From positions 1-37,599 of IMG/VR virus record IMGVR_UViG_3300022858_000070: DNA of 37,599 nucleotides. One strand, written 5' to 3'. Numbering within the stretch: the first letter of the stretch is position 1; each line of letters begins with the position of its first letter. The notes beneath the pieces were generated by a model. That model worked only from the letters and a program-made list of their open reading frames with translations, was not told the origin of the DNA and searched no databases. This document shows positions 23,484 to 31,018 of this stretch, in pieces. A program made the translations under genes and the position numbers. The DNA is from a virus.

Positions 23484-24042
23484 TAGACTCCTTGTGTGGT
23501 TCCACCCCGTCTGCTATTTCAGTCAGTAGCTTCCTGGCATTCTCTGAGGTAACTATAATCTCTGCCTTCCTGTTGTCTATGTTGACTGTAGTGCCCTCTT
23601 CGTAAATCCTCTCCATCTTGTTTAGTTCAGCAATAGCCTGCATAGGGTTGTGGAGTTTAACTTTAGTTATCACCGCAGCGCCAGCGCCGTCTTTGTCAAA
23701 CTCTGTGTGAGCAGTTATCTCCGATAGAGCTGCTGTGTTAGGTGAGTCAGGGCCAACATCCACTAAGTCTCTATCAGGCCCGCAGGTAACATAATCAGTC
23801 AGCCTGGCCCTGGCTATTTCAGACAGCCGTTCCTTTCGCTCCACTACATCCATTATCTTGGCAGAAGCAGCCTTATCCCTCAATTCCTGGAGCCGCTCAA
23901 TAACATTAAGTTTAAGCAAGTTTTGGGAAGCAATAACTACTGCCGTCTTCTTTGAGTAACCTGCTATAATCGCAGCCTCAGTAGCGTTCCCTGATTGGAA
24001 GTAGTTAATGCAGAATGTTTCTTGTTTCTGTGTCAGCTTCAT
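23455..24042 (-). CDS. terS: terminase small subunit
   Basis: 195 residues from ATG 24040-24042 (TTTGAGGAATATG); a TTG three codons earlier at 24051 is also possible. The N-terminus is the Terminase_2 HTH: KLTQKQETFCINYFQSGNAT, EAAIIAGYSKKTA, VIASQNLLKLNVIERLQEL. The rest is helical with an acidic, disordered C-terminus. It binds the packaging start site and loads TerL. First gene after the 24.1-kb promoter, so it opens the morphogenesis operon. Confidence 0.9.
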   Translation of the reverse strand: MKLTQKQETFCINYFQSGNATEAAIIAGYSKKTAVVIASQNLLKLNVIERLQELRDKAASAKIMDVVERKERLSEIARARLTDYVTCGPDRDLVDVGPDSPNTAALSEITAHTEFDKDGAGAAVITKVKLHNPMQAIAELNKMERIYEEGTTVNIDNRKAEIIVTSENARKLLTEIADGVEPHKESIEGKDNSNL

Positions 24043-24056
24043 ATTCCTCAAATAGA

Positions 24057-24088
24057 AATAAGCCCGATATATTTCAACCGAGCCTATT
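24057..24088 (-). other. hairpin in the 5' leader of terS
   Basis: AATAGGCTCGG and TCGGGCTTATT (minus strand) pair over 11 positions with three G.T wobbles around a ten-base loop, between the promoter at 24110-24138 and the terS start. The following TTTCTATTT is a weak U-tract, so it could be a leaky terminator, an mRNA-stabilising element or a protein-binding site. Confidence 0.4.
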
Positions 24089-24109
24089 CACAATTTCTAC
24101 CTGATTGTA

Positions 24110-24138
24110 ATCCTAACGTAATTGAGTAACTTTGTCAA
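24110..24138 (-). promoter_or_regulatory. sigma-70-type promoter of the morphogenesis operon
   Basis: Minus strand TTGACA (24133-24138), 17-base spacer, TAGGAT (24110-24115). It lies in the only sizeable non-coding gap before terS, 68 bases upstream of its start. A perfect -35 box with a 4/6 -10 box suggests a host-polymerase promoter that may need an activator or act late. Confidence 0.65.
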
Positions 24139-24216
24139 GCCCGTATCTACTTCATGGTTTATCACCCCCTTTTTTAGCTTCAAAACAATCTTCCAAGCTA
24201 GTCAGTGGACTTAGTC

Positions 24217-24336
24217 TCACCACTCCCAAACGATAGAACCATCTAAGCGTATAAAGCCAATAACCTGTTCCCTGCAGTTTTCCAACCAGCCTAACCAACC
24301 AGCTCCCACCGGATTGCTATATAGTTTTAATTTCAT
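24217..24336 (-). CDS. small conserved-looking phage protein
   Basis: 39 residues from ATG 24334-24336, overlapping the HTH gene stop (ATGA). The sequence MKLKLYSNPVGAGWLGWLEN followed by QVIGFIRLDGSIVWEW reads like a single small beta-sheet with tryptophans. The gap between its stop and the terS promoter is about 78 bases. I believe similar short proteins occur in other siphophages but cannot name a family. Confidence 0.55.
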   Translation of the reverse strand: MKLKLYSNPVGAGWLGWLENCREQVIGFIRLDGSIVWEW

Positions 24337-24857
24337 CTTTTTACTCCTTCAAGTTCTATGATAATTCTATGGTCTGGAGTTACCCGCCATTTACCTAACT
24401 CATCAAGTGTTTTTCTGGCATGGTTATCAGAACAGCTAACCCGATTAACACCCCTAAAACTGTCATAACTCACCCCTTTACGTTTCTTAGTATCGTGCCA
24501 TCTCCGGTCCTGCCCACTGGACACATAAATTAACGCCTTCTTCCTCCTTTTCCTGATTGACCATACCGGCATCTTAAAGTATCTGGCCAGGGATTCATCA
24601 GTCTTCCCCCAAGATTCTATCGCTTCCAGAATAAGGCCGTCTATCCCACACCGCTCCAACCTTTCCTCAATTTCTGCCGCATATTCTATCGGAGTTTGAT
24701 AGTAAGCCTTGTTACCTACCTTCTTCCCTGGTATATCAATGTAATTCGAAGCATCAGTCGGCCATTCACCAGCCCCGAGACATCCTAGATTCTGGAGTAG
24801 CCATAAGACCGTTTGCTTAGTAAAGTGAACTTCGCCTGGAGAATAAAACTCCTTCAT
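24333..24857 (-). CDS. HTH protein, candidate late-gene regulator
   Basis: 174 residues, mainly helical and basic. A helix-turn-helix-like segment lies at ~88-112 (TDESLARYFKMPVWSIRKRR) after a predicted helix pair (AAEIEERLERCGIDGLILEA). The architecture, and the place between replication genes and the terS promoter, resemble late transcription regulators such as the ArpU/RinA groups, though I see no firm match. It overlaps the radical SAM gene by one base and the 39-residue gene by four. It could act on the 24.1-kb promoter or as antiterminator for the internal terminators. Confidence 0.5.
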   Translation of the reverse strand: MKEFYSPGEVHFTKQTVLWLLQNLGCLGAGEWPTDASNYIDIPGKKVGNKAYYQTPIEYAAEIEERLERCGIDGLILEAIESWGKTDESLARYFKMPVWSIRKRRKKALIYVSSGQDRRWHDTKKRKGVSYDSFRGVNRVSCSDNHARKTLDELGKWRVTPDHRIIIELEGVKR

Positions 24858-25708
24858 TAAGTAATCCTCGAATCTATATCATTATCTACTTCATTACCCG
24901 ATTGTTTGTGAGAAGACACCATAGCTGCTGGCCTTGACCACTTCCTAGCTAAATCCCTCCATTCCTTTGAATAATCAATGTATTTCCCTGGAGGCTGGTA
25001 TAATTGAGCAAAGGGCATACAGCCCATCCCCCATGCTTCTTCTAATCGCCCCTTTGCAGTATCTATTGATTCCCCTTTATAGGCAAGTAACATATAGCAA
25101 CGTAATTTCCTACGGGGTAGGAAGGACAACTTACTTGTTGCTTTTTGCAAGGGTTTTAGAGACTCTATCGTGTCAGAAGCTACGAACACCATTTTGATTC
25201 TAGTTCCCCTTAATTGTTCTGCAACCCAATCATCAACCAAAGATGTTTGAAACCCTCCAGCGAATATAGCTGCCTTGCGTTGGCTTTTCAGCATATTGAA
25301 TACTTCTTCCATGTGCTTTTTGCCTGTCTGGAGAAGATTATTATCGTTAATCATGTATCCATTGGTAACAGGAAGGAGTTTAATATTCCCTTCTCGTTGA
25401 TGCACTAAACAAAAAGAACAATTATTGTTACATCCTCGACTTGTAAAGATAATACCCGAAGCTATATACATCCCAGGAGTAAATTCATCACAAGGGCTAG
25501 CGTAGGCTGGCCCCCCAATCTTTACAACTGGATAATATTGTTGCCAAGCTAATCTTAATTTCTCTGCCTTTGCTATGTCCCAAGTAAAGATAACCGATAT
25601 ATGAACCTCATCAGCTTCAGGTCTCATCATCGGGGGATCACCTACAAAGGCATAATCATCTTGCGGTTGCATATTTGTCTTTCTTGGGAATACTCTCAAT
25701 ATTCTCAT
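24857..25708 (-). CDS. radical SAM enzyme with B12-binding-like N-terminus
   Basis: 283 residues. C93-x3-C97-x2-C100 in SRGCNNNCSFCLV is the radical SAM iron-sulfur motif. Before it, HISVIFTWDIAKAEKLRLAW and VVKIGGPAYAS resemble the Rossmann-like layout found in B12-dependent and MiaB-like radical SAM enzymes, where the G-G-P follows a strand. After it the barrel continues (AIFAGGFQTSLVDDWVAEQL, IKMVFVASDTIES, RCYMLLAYKGES). It adds a radical chemistry to DNA, RNA or protein; the substrate is unknown. Second iron-sulfur radical-type protein in this genome. Confidence 0.78.
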   Translation of the reverse strand: MRILRVFPRKTNMQPQDDYAFVGDPPMMRPEADEVHISVIFTWDIAKAEKLRLAWQQYYPVVKIGGPAYASPCDEFTPGMYIASGIIFTSRGCNNNCSFCLVHQREGNIKLLPVTNGYMINDNNLLQTGKKHMEEVFNMLKSQRKAAIFAGGFQTSLVDDWVAEQLRGTRIKMVFVASDTIESLKPLQKATSKLSFLPRRKLRCYMLLAYKGESIDTAKGRLEEAWGMGCMPFAQLYQPPGKYIDYSKEWRDLARKWSRPAAMVSSHKQSGNEVDNDIDSRIT

Positions 25709-25739
25709 AATCCCTCAGCATAGATTATCTGATACTTTT

Positions 25740-25979
25740 TCATAACACCCTCTTCGGGTGACGGGGTGGCTTTGACATATAGTTGAACAGGTCATTATAA
25801 TCAGCAAACTCTTTTTCTTTGCTTTGGCTGGGCCGGTAGCCCTGGGGCGGTTCACCAGTAGCCCAATCAGCCCAGTCAGGCGCCGGTATAGCAGGAAGAC
25901 CAGTCACCATTGAGGCGAGCAGCCCTTTAGCCTCAGCATCCACACACCAGAATATCGGCAGCGCCCTTCGCTTATTCAA
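25740..25979 (-). CDS. hypothetical protein, TTG start
   Basis: 79 residues from TTG 25977-25979, overlapping the preceding gene by eight bases. Tryptophan- and proline-rich (PAPDWADWATGEPPQGYRPS), ending in basic residues. An internal ATG at residue 24 is an alternative start. No family recognised. Confidence 0.5.
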   Translation of the reverse strand: MNKRRALPIFWCVDAEAKGLLASMVTGLPAIPAPDWADWATGEPPQGYRPSQSKEKEFADYNDLFNYMSKPPRHPKRVL

Positions 25980-26376
25980 GGTGCTTCCACTCGGTTCCTG
26001 CCCAAACTTTTCCGAACTTCTCCTTCATCACAAAGGCAAGCCACAATTGCCCCATTGACCCACCATATCCTGTACAAAATCCATAACCATATGGTGTTTT
26101 TGAAAAAGTGTATATTGAACCACACAATAGCTGTATATTTTTACTCACCATCTCCTGTAACTGGGACTGGTCAGGTAGCCAGATAAATCTGTCGTGGTAA
26201 TCCTCGTTGGAAATACCGCCTGTCTCCCATCGCCAAATCGTAGTAACTGTATAAACCCCCAGTTCTGGTATGATATGACGCTGTGCGACAAGCGAATCTG
26301 GGTTAATACACCACGAACTATCTCCCTGTATCTCTGGGCAATCCGACATCTTGATACGAGTTTCTGATGTATCCAT
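25972..26376 (-). CDS. hypothetical protein
   Basis: 134 residues from ATG 26374-26376 (GGAGGTCTAATG); an earlier in-frame start lies inside the HNH gene and lacks a site. Aromatic-rich (VTTIWRWETGGISNEDYHDR, YTFSKTPYGYGFCTGYGGSM). Its ATG overlaps the HNH stop codon. Function unknown. Confidence 0.6.
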   Translation of the reverse strand: MDTSETRIKMSDCPEIQGDSSWCINPDSLVAQRHIIPELGVYTVTTIWRWETGGISNEDYHDRFIWLPDQSQLQEMVSKNIQLLCGSIYTFSKTPYGYGFCTGYGGSMGQLWLAFVMKEKFGKVWAGTEWKHLE

Positions 26377-26624
26377 TAGACCTCCAATATCCTGTGGTGT
26401 TTGTTGTGGCAAATTCTACATAAAAGCTGGCAGTTTCCCTCGGTAGTCTTCCCACCTTGTGCTAGAGATATGGTGTGACTCAAATGTAACTCACCCCTAC
26501 CATCTTTGAAGTCAGGCGACTTACCACATATCATACACTTATTGCCAAACTTTCCAATTAGCTCCAGCTTAACCTTTCTCCTGAGAGCTAGTTCCCTTGC
26601 CTGCTTTCCGCTTACTTTCTTCAT
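26376..26624 (-). CDS. small HNH endonuclease
   Basis: 82 residues from ATG 26622-26624, overlapping the VRR-NUC stop (ATGA). A basic N-terminus (KQARELALRRKVKLEL) leads to C30-x2-C33, then LHLSHTISLAQGGKTTEGNC with the H-x-x-H and N of the HNH core, and C69-x2-C72 with HNKHH. The two cysteine pairs hold the structural zinc. Nicking or cutting DNA near packaging or replication sites is the usual role of such compact phage HNH proteins. Its neighbour is another nuclease. Confidence 0.82.
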   Translation of the reverse strand: MKKVSGKQARELALRRKVKLELIGKFGNKCMICGKSPDFKDGRGELHLSHTISLAQGGKTTEGNCQLLCRICHNKHHRILEV

Positions 26625-26923
26625 TTGAGAATCTCCACAACCTTGTCGAACTGACGGGGCCTCCATACGAAGACCTCAAGCCCCGGTGTCTTCCTCAATT
26701 CCCAGAGCCACCTAGCCTGAGCCGGTGATAGTTTTGACTTCCGCTTATTAGTCTTCAGCTCGGCGATTATAGTCCTGCCGGCCCTGGTCAATACACAGTC
26801 AGGGAACCCCGCCGGCGAGTGAAAGCTACGCCAAGTGTGATAAAACAACCAGCCGAACATTTTAGCCAAGTCAGCTATCTGAGATTGCCACTGTGCCTCA
26901 GTTAGGTCAAGTTTAACTTTCAC
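26621..26923 (-). CDS. VRR-NUC domain nuclease
   Basis: 100 residues, all VRR-NUC: Q12/Q15 in WQSQIADLAKMFGW, GFPDCVL with D42, then IIAELKT with E55-x-K57, and SPAQARWLWEL with Q69. These give the PD-(D/E)xK active site. VRR-NUC proteins act on branched or Holliday-type DNA during replication and repair. It overlaps the gene before it and the HNH gene after it by four bases each. Confidence 0.87.
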   Translation of the reverse strand: MKVKLDLTEAQWQSQIADLAKMFGWLFYHTWRSFHSPAGFPDCVLTRAGRTIIAELKTNKRKSKLSPAQARWLWELRKTPGLEVFVWRPRQFDKVVEILK

Positions 26924-27174
26924 TCTTTAATCTCTTTAACATAGACGGCATTAATCATAAAATCTATTATCTGCATAGCGTTATTATCCCCTCCAAGCAA
27001 GGTAAATGTTCTCTCAGGCAACGGGGCATCACGGTCTACTATGGCTATATGTTCATTAGAGAGAATTTGACACTCAATATCATGTTGCCAATTATCAGGA
27101 TTAACATTCTTGGGTATATATGGATGTAGGATACTATCCATTTCTGCTATTACCTTATCCCTTATCTCACTCAT
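26920..27174 (-). CDS. hypothetical protein
   Basis: 84 residues, acidic; a helix (IRDKVIAEMDSILHPYIP) then strand and helix (AIVDRDAPLPERTFTLLG, AMQIIDFMINAVYV). Its start and stop overlap both neighbours (ATGA type). No recognised family. Confidence 0.6.
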   Translation of the reverse strand: MSEIRDKVIAEMDSILHPYIPKNVNPDNWQHDIECQILSNEHIAIVDRDAPLPERTFTLLGGDNNAMQIIDFMINAVYVKEIKE

Positions 27175-27556
27175 TTTCTACCTCTTTTTTATTGTCATCT
27201 ACCTCAAGGGGGGAAGCTAGAGCTACATTCGTTCCATCATCAGGGCAAAGAGAGAAAACAGTTCCGTTCCCATCTGTATAAATAAGTACCTCTTTACCGC
27301 ATATAGGACAAACTAAAAAGTTTCTTTTTACCTCCTCTGTAAAGACATTGATATCTCTTGTGTCTATTGTAAATGTCTTAGTAGGTGATTCTTCTGCTGC
27401 CTCCCAAAGTGCATCCCATAAAGCGTCAGCACCAGCTTCAGCAAAGAGTAAAAATGCTTTCGAAACATCCCCCTTCATAAGTTCGAGGTCAGGTATCTTT
27501 TTAATCTCAGCCAAAAGCATCTTGTCCCATTCTCTCTTATCAGGTCTCCAACCCAT
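27167..27556 (-). CDS. zinc-ribbon protein
   Basis: 129 residues. A helical first half (DKMLLAEIKKIPDLELMK, AGADALWDALWEAAEE) is followed by a zinc ribbon: CPICGKEVLIYTDGNG then FSLCPDDG, though the second half has only one cysteine of a pair. It overlaps both neighbouring genes. Role unknown. Confidence 0.62.
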   Translation of the reverse strand: MGWRPDKREWDKMLLAEIKKIPDLELMKGDVSKAFLLFAEAGADALWDALWEAAEESPTKTFTIDTRDINVFTEEVKRNFLVCPICGKEVLIYTDGNGTVFSLCPDDGTNVALASPLEVDDNKKEVENE

Positions 27557-27803
27557 CCTTTACCTCCTTCTTACGTTTCTTCCCACCCTTAGCACAGACC
27601 GCCCGGCTCCTGACTGTTGCTATCTTCCCGTCACCATCTCCCATTTGCCCATAATCCTTGACAACCTTACACCCATTTTTGCTACAGCGCCCTATCTGGT
27701 GCCATACAGGCTTCCCGTTATTACTGATATTCTCCAGTTTTATCTTGATTAGATGCGGCGGACATTCATCAGTCTGTAGGGCTGTCAAGGGAAAGGTTTT
27801 CAT
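27540..27803 (-). CDS. hypothetical protein
   Basis: 87 residues; a strand-rich centre (PHLIKIKLENISNNGKPVW, HQIGRCSKNGCKVVKDYG) and a Lys-rich tail (CAKGGKKRKKEVKDG). Three or four cysteines may bind metal. Overlaps its neighbours at both ends. No family recognised. Confidence 0.55.
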   Translation of the reverse strand: MKTFPLTALQTDECPPHLIKIKLENISNNGKPVWHQIGRCSKNGCKVVKDYGQMGDGDGKIATVRSRAVCAKGGKKRKKEVKDGLET

Positions 27804-27976
27804 AATTCACGCTCAACTTCATTTTCCCCAAAGATATAAAGCTGGCTATCTCTTGGAAACTTAACGATAAAATGGTTGTTTCTAGGTTTTCGCACTACTT
27901 TGCCAACCAACCCTCGCAAGTTTGGTGTAAGACAAAGCTCCGTTACCCTGACAATAGTCCCCTTTTTTATATCCAT
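27800..27976 (-). CDS. small KOW/SH3-like protein
   Basis: 58 residues from ATG 27974-27976, which shares bases with the stop of the preceding gene, to TGA overlapping the next ATG. The pattern MDIKKGTIVRVTELCLTP then LRGLVGKVVRKPRNNHFIVK, FPRDSQLYIFGENEVERE is that of a small SH3/KOW-like barrel, as in phage proteins of 55-65 residues that follow the helicase loader. Binding partner unknown. Confidence 0.62.
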   Translation of the reverse strand: MDIKKGTIVRVTELCLTPNLRGLVGKVVRKPRNNHFIVKFPRDSQLYIFGENEVEREL

Positions 27977-28161
27977 TAAATCTTCTCCTTCGCCCCTCTG
28001 TACTCCAATTCTAGCCCCCTTAACCCTCTTTCAGGCAGTTTGCTACCTCTTGTTATTGCCTTTATCTGCTCTAGTGTCATCCCTATCCTATAAGGATAGT
28101 CGCATAACCCCTTACTATAAGGACATCCCTGGCAGGTCTTTTTATTTAGTGGACAAGTCAT
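27976..28161 (-). CDS. small cysteine-rich protein
   Basis: 61 residues with C3, C10, C13 and C20 near the N-terminus (MTCPLNKKTCQGCPYSKGLC), enough for one metal site or an iron-sulfur cluster, followed by a basic helix (ALEQ-type; MTLEQIKAITRGSKLPERG). It is translationally coupled to the helicase loader (ATGA). Function unknown. Confidence 0.62.
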   Translation of the reverse strand: MTCPLNKKTCQGCPYSKGLCDYPYRIGMTLEQIKAITRGSKLPERGLRGLELEYRGAKEKI

Positions 28162-28853
28162 TTAATCACCTTCTTTGGACGATAGTTACCACCACTATTC
28201 AGGACCAGCCGGCTCTGAACCGCATCAGTGAACCTTGATACTATCCGCCGCGGGACATCCTTAATATCAAGATTAGTTGTTACTACTGTGAACAGTCCTT
28301 CTCGGTACCTGTAGTTAATAATCTCTTCAAGCTCTCCCCACTCCCAGGATGACCCGGTGCTCCCCATGCCAACATCATCAAGCATCAGATAATCTCTTTT
28401 CTGGAAGCTTCGGAACTGCATATCATAATCATCCGTTACCTCGGAGTGCATCCTACGCTTTAGGTCTCTTACCACTTCTGCCCACTCATTTACCCGGCAC
28501 AGAACTTCCCTCTTTGCCATCTCAATTGACAGCGCCTCGCATAAATGAGTCTTACCACAGCCATCCGATCCGTAACACAACAACATAGACCAGGTCGCAT
28601 TGCCTGAAGCCAGTTCCTTGAAGGCGGTAAGCGATTCCTCAACTCCCTTAACCGGCTTAAAATTCTCAAAGGTATTATCCCACGAAGTCAGGTTCAGCCG
28701 CCGGCGCAACGCCTCTTTCCTCTCTTCTGGAGTAGGCTCATGATAATCAAGGTCATCTTTTTTATGGTAGTAAGTAGGTTTGTCAGGCGTTTTCAGGTTT
28801 GGTGTAGTCTCCGGGTCCCGGGATTGACCGAGGATTTCGCCGAGTCGTTCCAT
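28158..28853 (-). CDS. DnaC-like helicase loader
   Basis: 231 residues. AAA+ ATPase with Walker A GSDGCGKT (95-102), Walker B LMLDDVG (156-162), sensor TTN (192-194) and arginines in PRRIVSRFTD (201-210). The N-terminal ~65 residues are the helicase-binding segment. Such proteins load the host replicative helicase at the phage origin. It overlaps the O-like gene by 71 bases; the pair O plus DnaC-like mirrors lambda O/P. No phage helicase or polymerase is seen, so host replication enzymes are probably used. Confidence 0.88.
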   Translation of the reverse strand: MERLGEILGQSRDPETTPNLKTPDKPTYYHKKDDLDYHEPTPEERKEALRRRLNLTSWDNTFENFKPVKGVEESLTAFKELASGNATWSMLLCYGSDGCGKTHLCEALSIEMAKREVLCRVNEWAEVVRDLKRRMHSEVTDDYDMQFRSFQKRDYLMLDDVGMGSTGSSWEWGELEEIINYRYREGLFTVVTTNLDIKDVPRRIVSRFTDAVQSRLVLNSGGNYRPKKVIK

Positions 28854-29538
28854 TGCCAGCCTCCTTCTTGTGCTCTCTAGCTTTGGTCATCCAGTTGATT
28901 AAAGCCAATTTGGGTATCTTGAGTTTTCGGTCGCCTTCTTTCCAGTAAATCCAAAACTTCTCTAATTCAGTATCAAAATCTATATCCTTAAATCGTTCCC
29001 GTAGAGTGATAATATAATCATCAAGAGTTTCCCTACTACTAGTAGTATCTTTCTTTAATACTTTCTTTAATCTTTCTTTAGGCGTATCTGAGTTTGTATC
29101 TGAGGGACTTCCCTTTTCGGTAAGGTGTTTCTTCCCTATTCGGTAAGGTGTTTCTTCCCTATTCGGTAAGTTTTGTTGAGAACCATTGAGATTTAACCTT
29201 ACCAATTCCGTAAGTTTACTAGGGGTATACGCTAAAGCTCTTGATACTCTCCACTGGTCAAAGTTCTTGTTGAAGGAATAAGTATTGCCATCCCTGAAGA
29301 TGACTTTTGCTTCTTGGAGCCAGTCAAGGTGTGTTTTAATATGACCTTCAAGGACACCAACAATCTCAAAGTTATTTTGGTGCGGTATGGTAGCTTCTTT
29401 TTTACCACATCCCCAGGATAGACGGAGAATTAAATCTAATATCCGGCGCTGTTGCTCGGTAAAATGGCTTACCATAAGCTGTTCACTTATCTGGTGAGCT
29501 ATTCTTAAATGAGCATCTGTCGGTTGAGGGTTAGCCAC
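28783..29538 (-). CDS. O-like replication initiator
   Basis: 251 residues, GTG start at 29538 with AAGGAATAA. Residues ~1-110 have the replication-protein-O pattern of a winged helix: RIAHQISEQLMVSHFTEQQR, ILDLILRLSWGCGKKEATIP, VLEGHIKTHLDWLQEAKVI. The middle (~115-150) is encoded by 23-bp tandem repeats that look like iterons; the C-terminus (~165-230) likely meets the helicase loader. As in lambda, the origin may lie inside this gene. Its overlap with the DnaC-like gene fits that. Confidence 0.82.
   Translation of the reverse strand: MANPQPTDAHLRIAHQISEQLMVSHFTEQQRRILDLILRLSWGCGKKEATIPHQNNFEIVGVLEGHIKTHLDWLQEAKVIFRDGNTYSFNKNFDQWRVSRALAYTPSKLTELVRLNLNGSQQNLPNREETPYRIGKKHLTEKGSPSDTNSDTPKERLKKVLKKDTTSSRETLDDYIITLRERFKDIDFDTELEKFWIYWKEGDRKLKIPKLALINWMTKAREHKKEAGNGTTRRNPRSIPGPGDYTKPENA
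29116..29214. repeat. iteron-like 23-bp tandem repeats, candidate origin
   Basis: TTCGGTAAG occurs at 29116-29124, 29139-29147 and 29162-29170, exactly 23 bp apart, with the full 23-bp unit (adding GTGTTTCTTCCCTA) perfect in the first two. A degenerate TTCCGTAAG follows at 29206-29214 and an inverted ACCTTACCAA at 29196-29205 region. As 23 is not a multiple of 3, the repeats are read in different frames by the O-like gene, so they were kept for a DNA-level reason. They resemble the binding sites of O-type initiators. Confidence 0.6.
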
Positions 29539-29970
29539 TTATTCCTTCCCCTGAGTAATCTGGAAGTTCTGGTCGACCATTGCTTCGTATAAACTTTTAC
29601 CACTCCGGTTAATCATATATCCTAGGAATACCTGCTCCATATTCACCATCTCTGTCTCTTGAAAGGCTAACTGTGCCGCCACCCATGTCTTTACGATACG
29701 CCAGGCAACTCTTATGGCTTGCGCTTTATTCTGATAGACTTTAGGAACATTCTGCTTGGTCAATACCTTTAACACCGAGTCAGGGTCAATAGGTAGCTTG
29801 AAGCCTCTCGTCCCCTGCTGGGTTTCAATTTTAAACGCTAGCGCCTCAACGCTCCCATCCTTAGCATAATCTATAAGGATTGACCGGGCACCGTGGCCAG
29901 CTAGTATGCCCTGAATTTCGCCTACAGTCTTGACTGCTTCAATGCTTGTTGAATAATTAAGAAGTGCCAC
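29539..29970 (-). CDS. conserved phage protein, unknown function
   Basis: 143 residues, GTG start at 29970 (AAGGGGGTATAAGTG). It has a pattern seen in many phages upstream of replication genes: LLNYSTSIEAVKTVGEIQGI, a strand with ALAFKIETQQGTRGFKLP, then AIRVAWRIVKTWVAAQLAFQ with conserved-looking R and W, and MVNMEQVFLGYM near the end. No enzymatic motif is visible. Its stop overlaps the O-like start region. Confidence 0.7.
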   Translation of the reverse strand: MALLNYSTSIEAVKTVGEIQGILAGHGARSILIDYAKDGSVEALAFKIETQQGTRGFKLPIDPDSVLKVLTKQNVPKVYQNKAQAIRVAWRIVKTWVAAQLAFQETEMVNMEQVFLGYMINRSGKSLYEAMVDQNFQITQGKE

Positions 29971-30007
29971 TTATACCCCCTTACAGTCATATATTATCTC
30001 TATGGTA

Positions 30008-30778
30008 TCAGGCATTGGGGAGCTCCTGTCTTAATGTGTTGGTAGGTGTTGGGAATATAGACTTCAGGTTATCTTTATGAAAAACTTTGACACCAGCTTT
30101 ATCACACGCCTCTGTTATCTCCTGAACCCACTCTATATCAGGGTATACTGTTGGCTTGGTCTGTGCGCCGATGATAAGCCAGTCCAATTGATAATCCTGG
30201 AAAGGCTCGGCTTCTATATCCACATGGTGTAATAGCGGTTCAAAGGATATGTATTTTACCTTTGCTTGTATCTCCCCCAAGATGGGCAAAGCCTTCTTAT
30301 ACATAAAATGGTCAGTAGCTGTCACCCCCACCCAGCAGTTATCAGGGAAGGGGCTGAACTTAATCAGGTTCTGAGGCTGCTTGGTCAAGAGGTAGAAGCG
30401 GTCACGCCAATTACCCTTGCATACTTCAATTACTCGGCGTGTCCATTCTTCAGGGATGCCAATACCGAAAAGGTCAGACATATCACAAGTGAAAATGCCT
30501 CGTGCCTTTCGTTTACTTATGTTCGACCTCACAGCATCAATTATTTTATCTTCCCAGAAGCGGGGATAGAAGGGGTCTGTGTGTCCTGCTTCCCAATGTT
30601 CAGGCAACATATTATCAGGCACATTCTTATTCGCCAGATACCTTTCCCTCAGCCGACCATTAGCCAGCCGTCTAGCGTAGCAGTAAGGGCAATTATTTAA
30701 GCAACCGGTTATAGGATTCCAGGTGTAGCCCGGTGTGCCATCTGGATTCTTGACCCACTCTATTTGCGTCTTATTCAC
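30008..30778 (-). CDS. Gp37/Gp68-family radical-SAM-like protein (DUF5131)
   Basis: 256 residues. NPITGCLNNCPYCYARRLA carries C26-x3-C30-x2-C33, the radical SAM cluster motif, and the rest has the DUF5131 / phage Gp37-Gp68 pattern: FTCDMSDLFGIGIPEEWTRR, RFYLLTKQPQNL, NCWVGVTATD, YISFEPLLHHVD, LDWLIIGAQTKP. This family is widespread in phages; its target is not established, DNA or RNA modification being the usual proposal. It is followed by the 143-residue gene in the same operon. Confidence 0.88.
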   Translation of the reverse strand: MNKTQIEWVKNPDGTPGYTWNPITGCLNNCPYCYARRLANGRLRERYLANKNVPDNMLPEHWEAGHTDPFYPRFWEDKIIDAVRSNISKRKARGIFTCDMSDLFGIGIPEEWTRRVIEVCKGNWRDRFYLLTKQPQNLIKFSPFPDNCWVGVTATDHFMYKKALPILGEIQAKVKYISFEPLLHHVDIEAEPFQDYQLDWLIIGAQTKPTVYPDIEWVQEITEACDKAGVKVFHKDNLKSIFPTPTNTLRQELPNA

Positions 30779-30808
30779 CTATTACCTCCTAGCATCTCTA
30801 TGGTACCA

Positions 30809-31018
30809 CTATTCCTCACTCAGCTTGGCTAGAATATCCTGCCTGAATCCCTCATAGGCTTCCCCCCTAAAACAGGCTTTATCATAGGGATTCTCTATCT
30901 TCTCTATCTCTATCTTGAGGTAGGTGAGGATTTGGTCAAGTTTCGGTATTATATGGCAGTCATTATCAACAGTTATGGCTGTATCCAATATATGTTGTAT
31001 CTCTTTTCTTATACTCAC
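30809..31018 (-). CDS. hypothetical protein
   Basis: 69 residues, helical (RKEIQHILDTAITVDNDCHI, LDQILTYLKIEIEKIEN). It overlaps the preceding gene stop (ATGA, 31015-31018) and ends before the Gp37/Gp68 gene. Unknown function. Confidence 0.6.
   Translation of the reverse strand: MSIRKEIQHILDTAITVDNDCHIIPKLDQILTYLKIEIEKIENPYDKACFRGEAYEGFRQDILAKLSEE

Noticed and set aside
27348-28238. Plus-strand frames of 120-134 residues in the early region
   Set aside because: They cross several well-supported minus-strand genes with coupled starts and have no ribosome binding sites.
29116-29170. Short tandem repeats that could be a CRISPR array
   Set aside because: Units are directly adjacent (23 bp) with no spacers, and lie inside a coding gene.
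30266-30700. 144-residue open frame on the plus strand
   Set aside because: Antisense to the Gp37/Gp68-type gene with its clear cysteine motif; no recognisable product.
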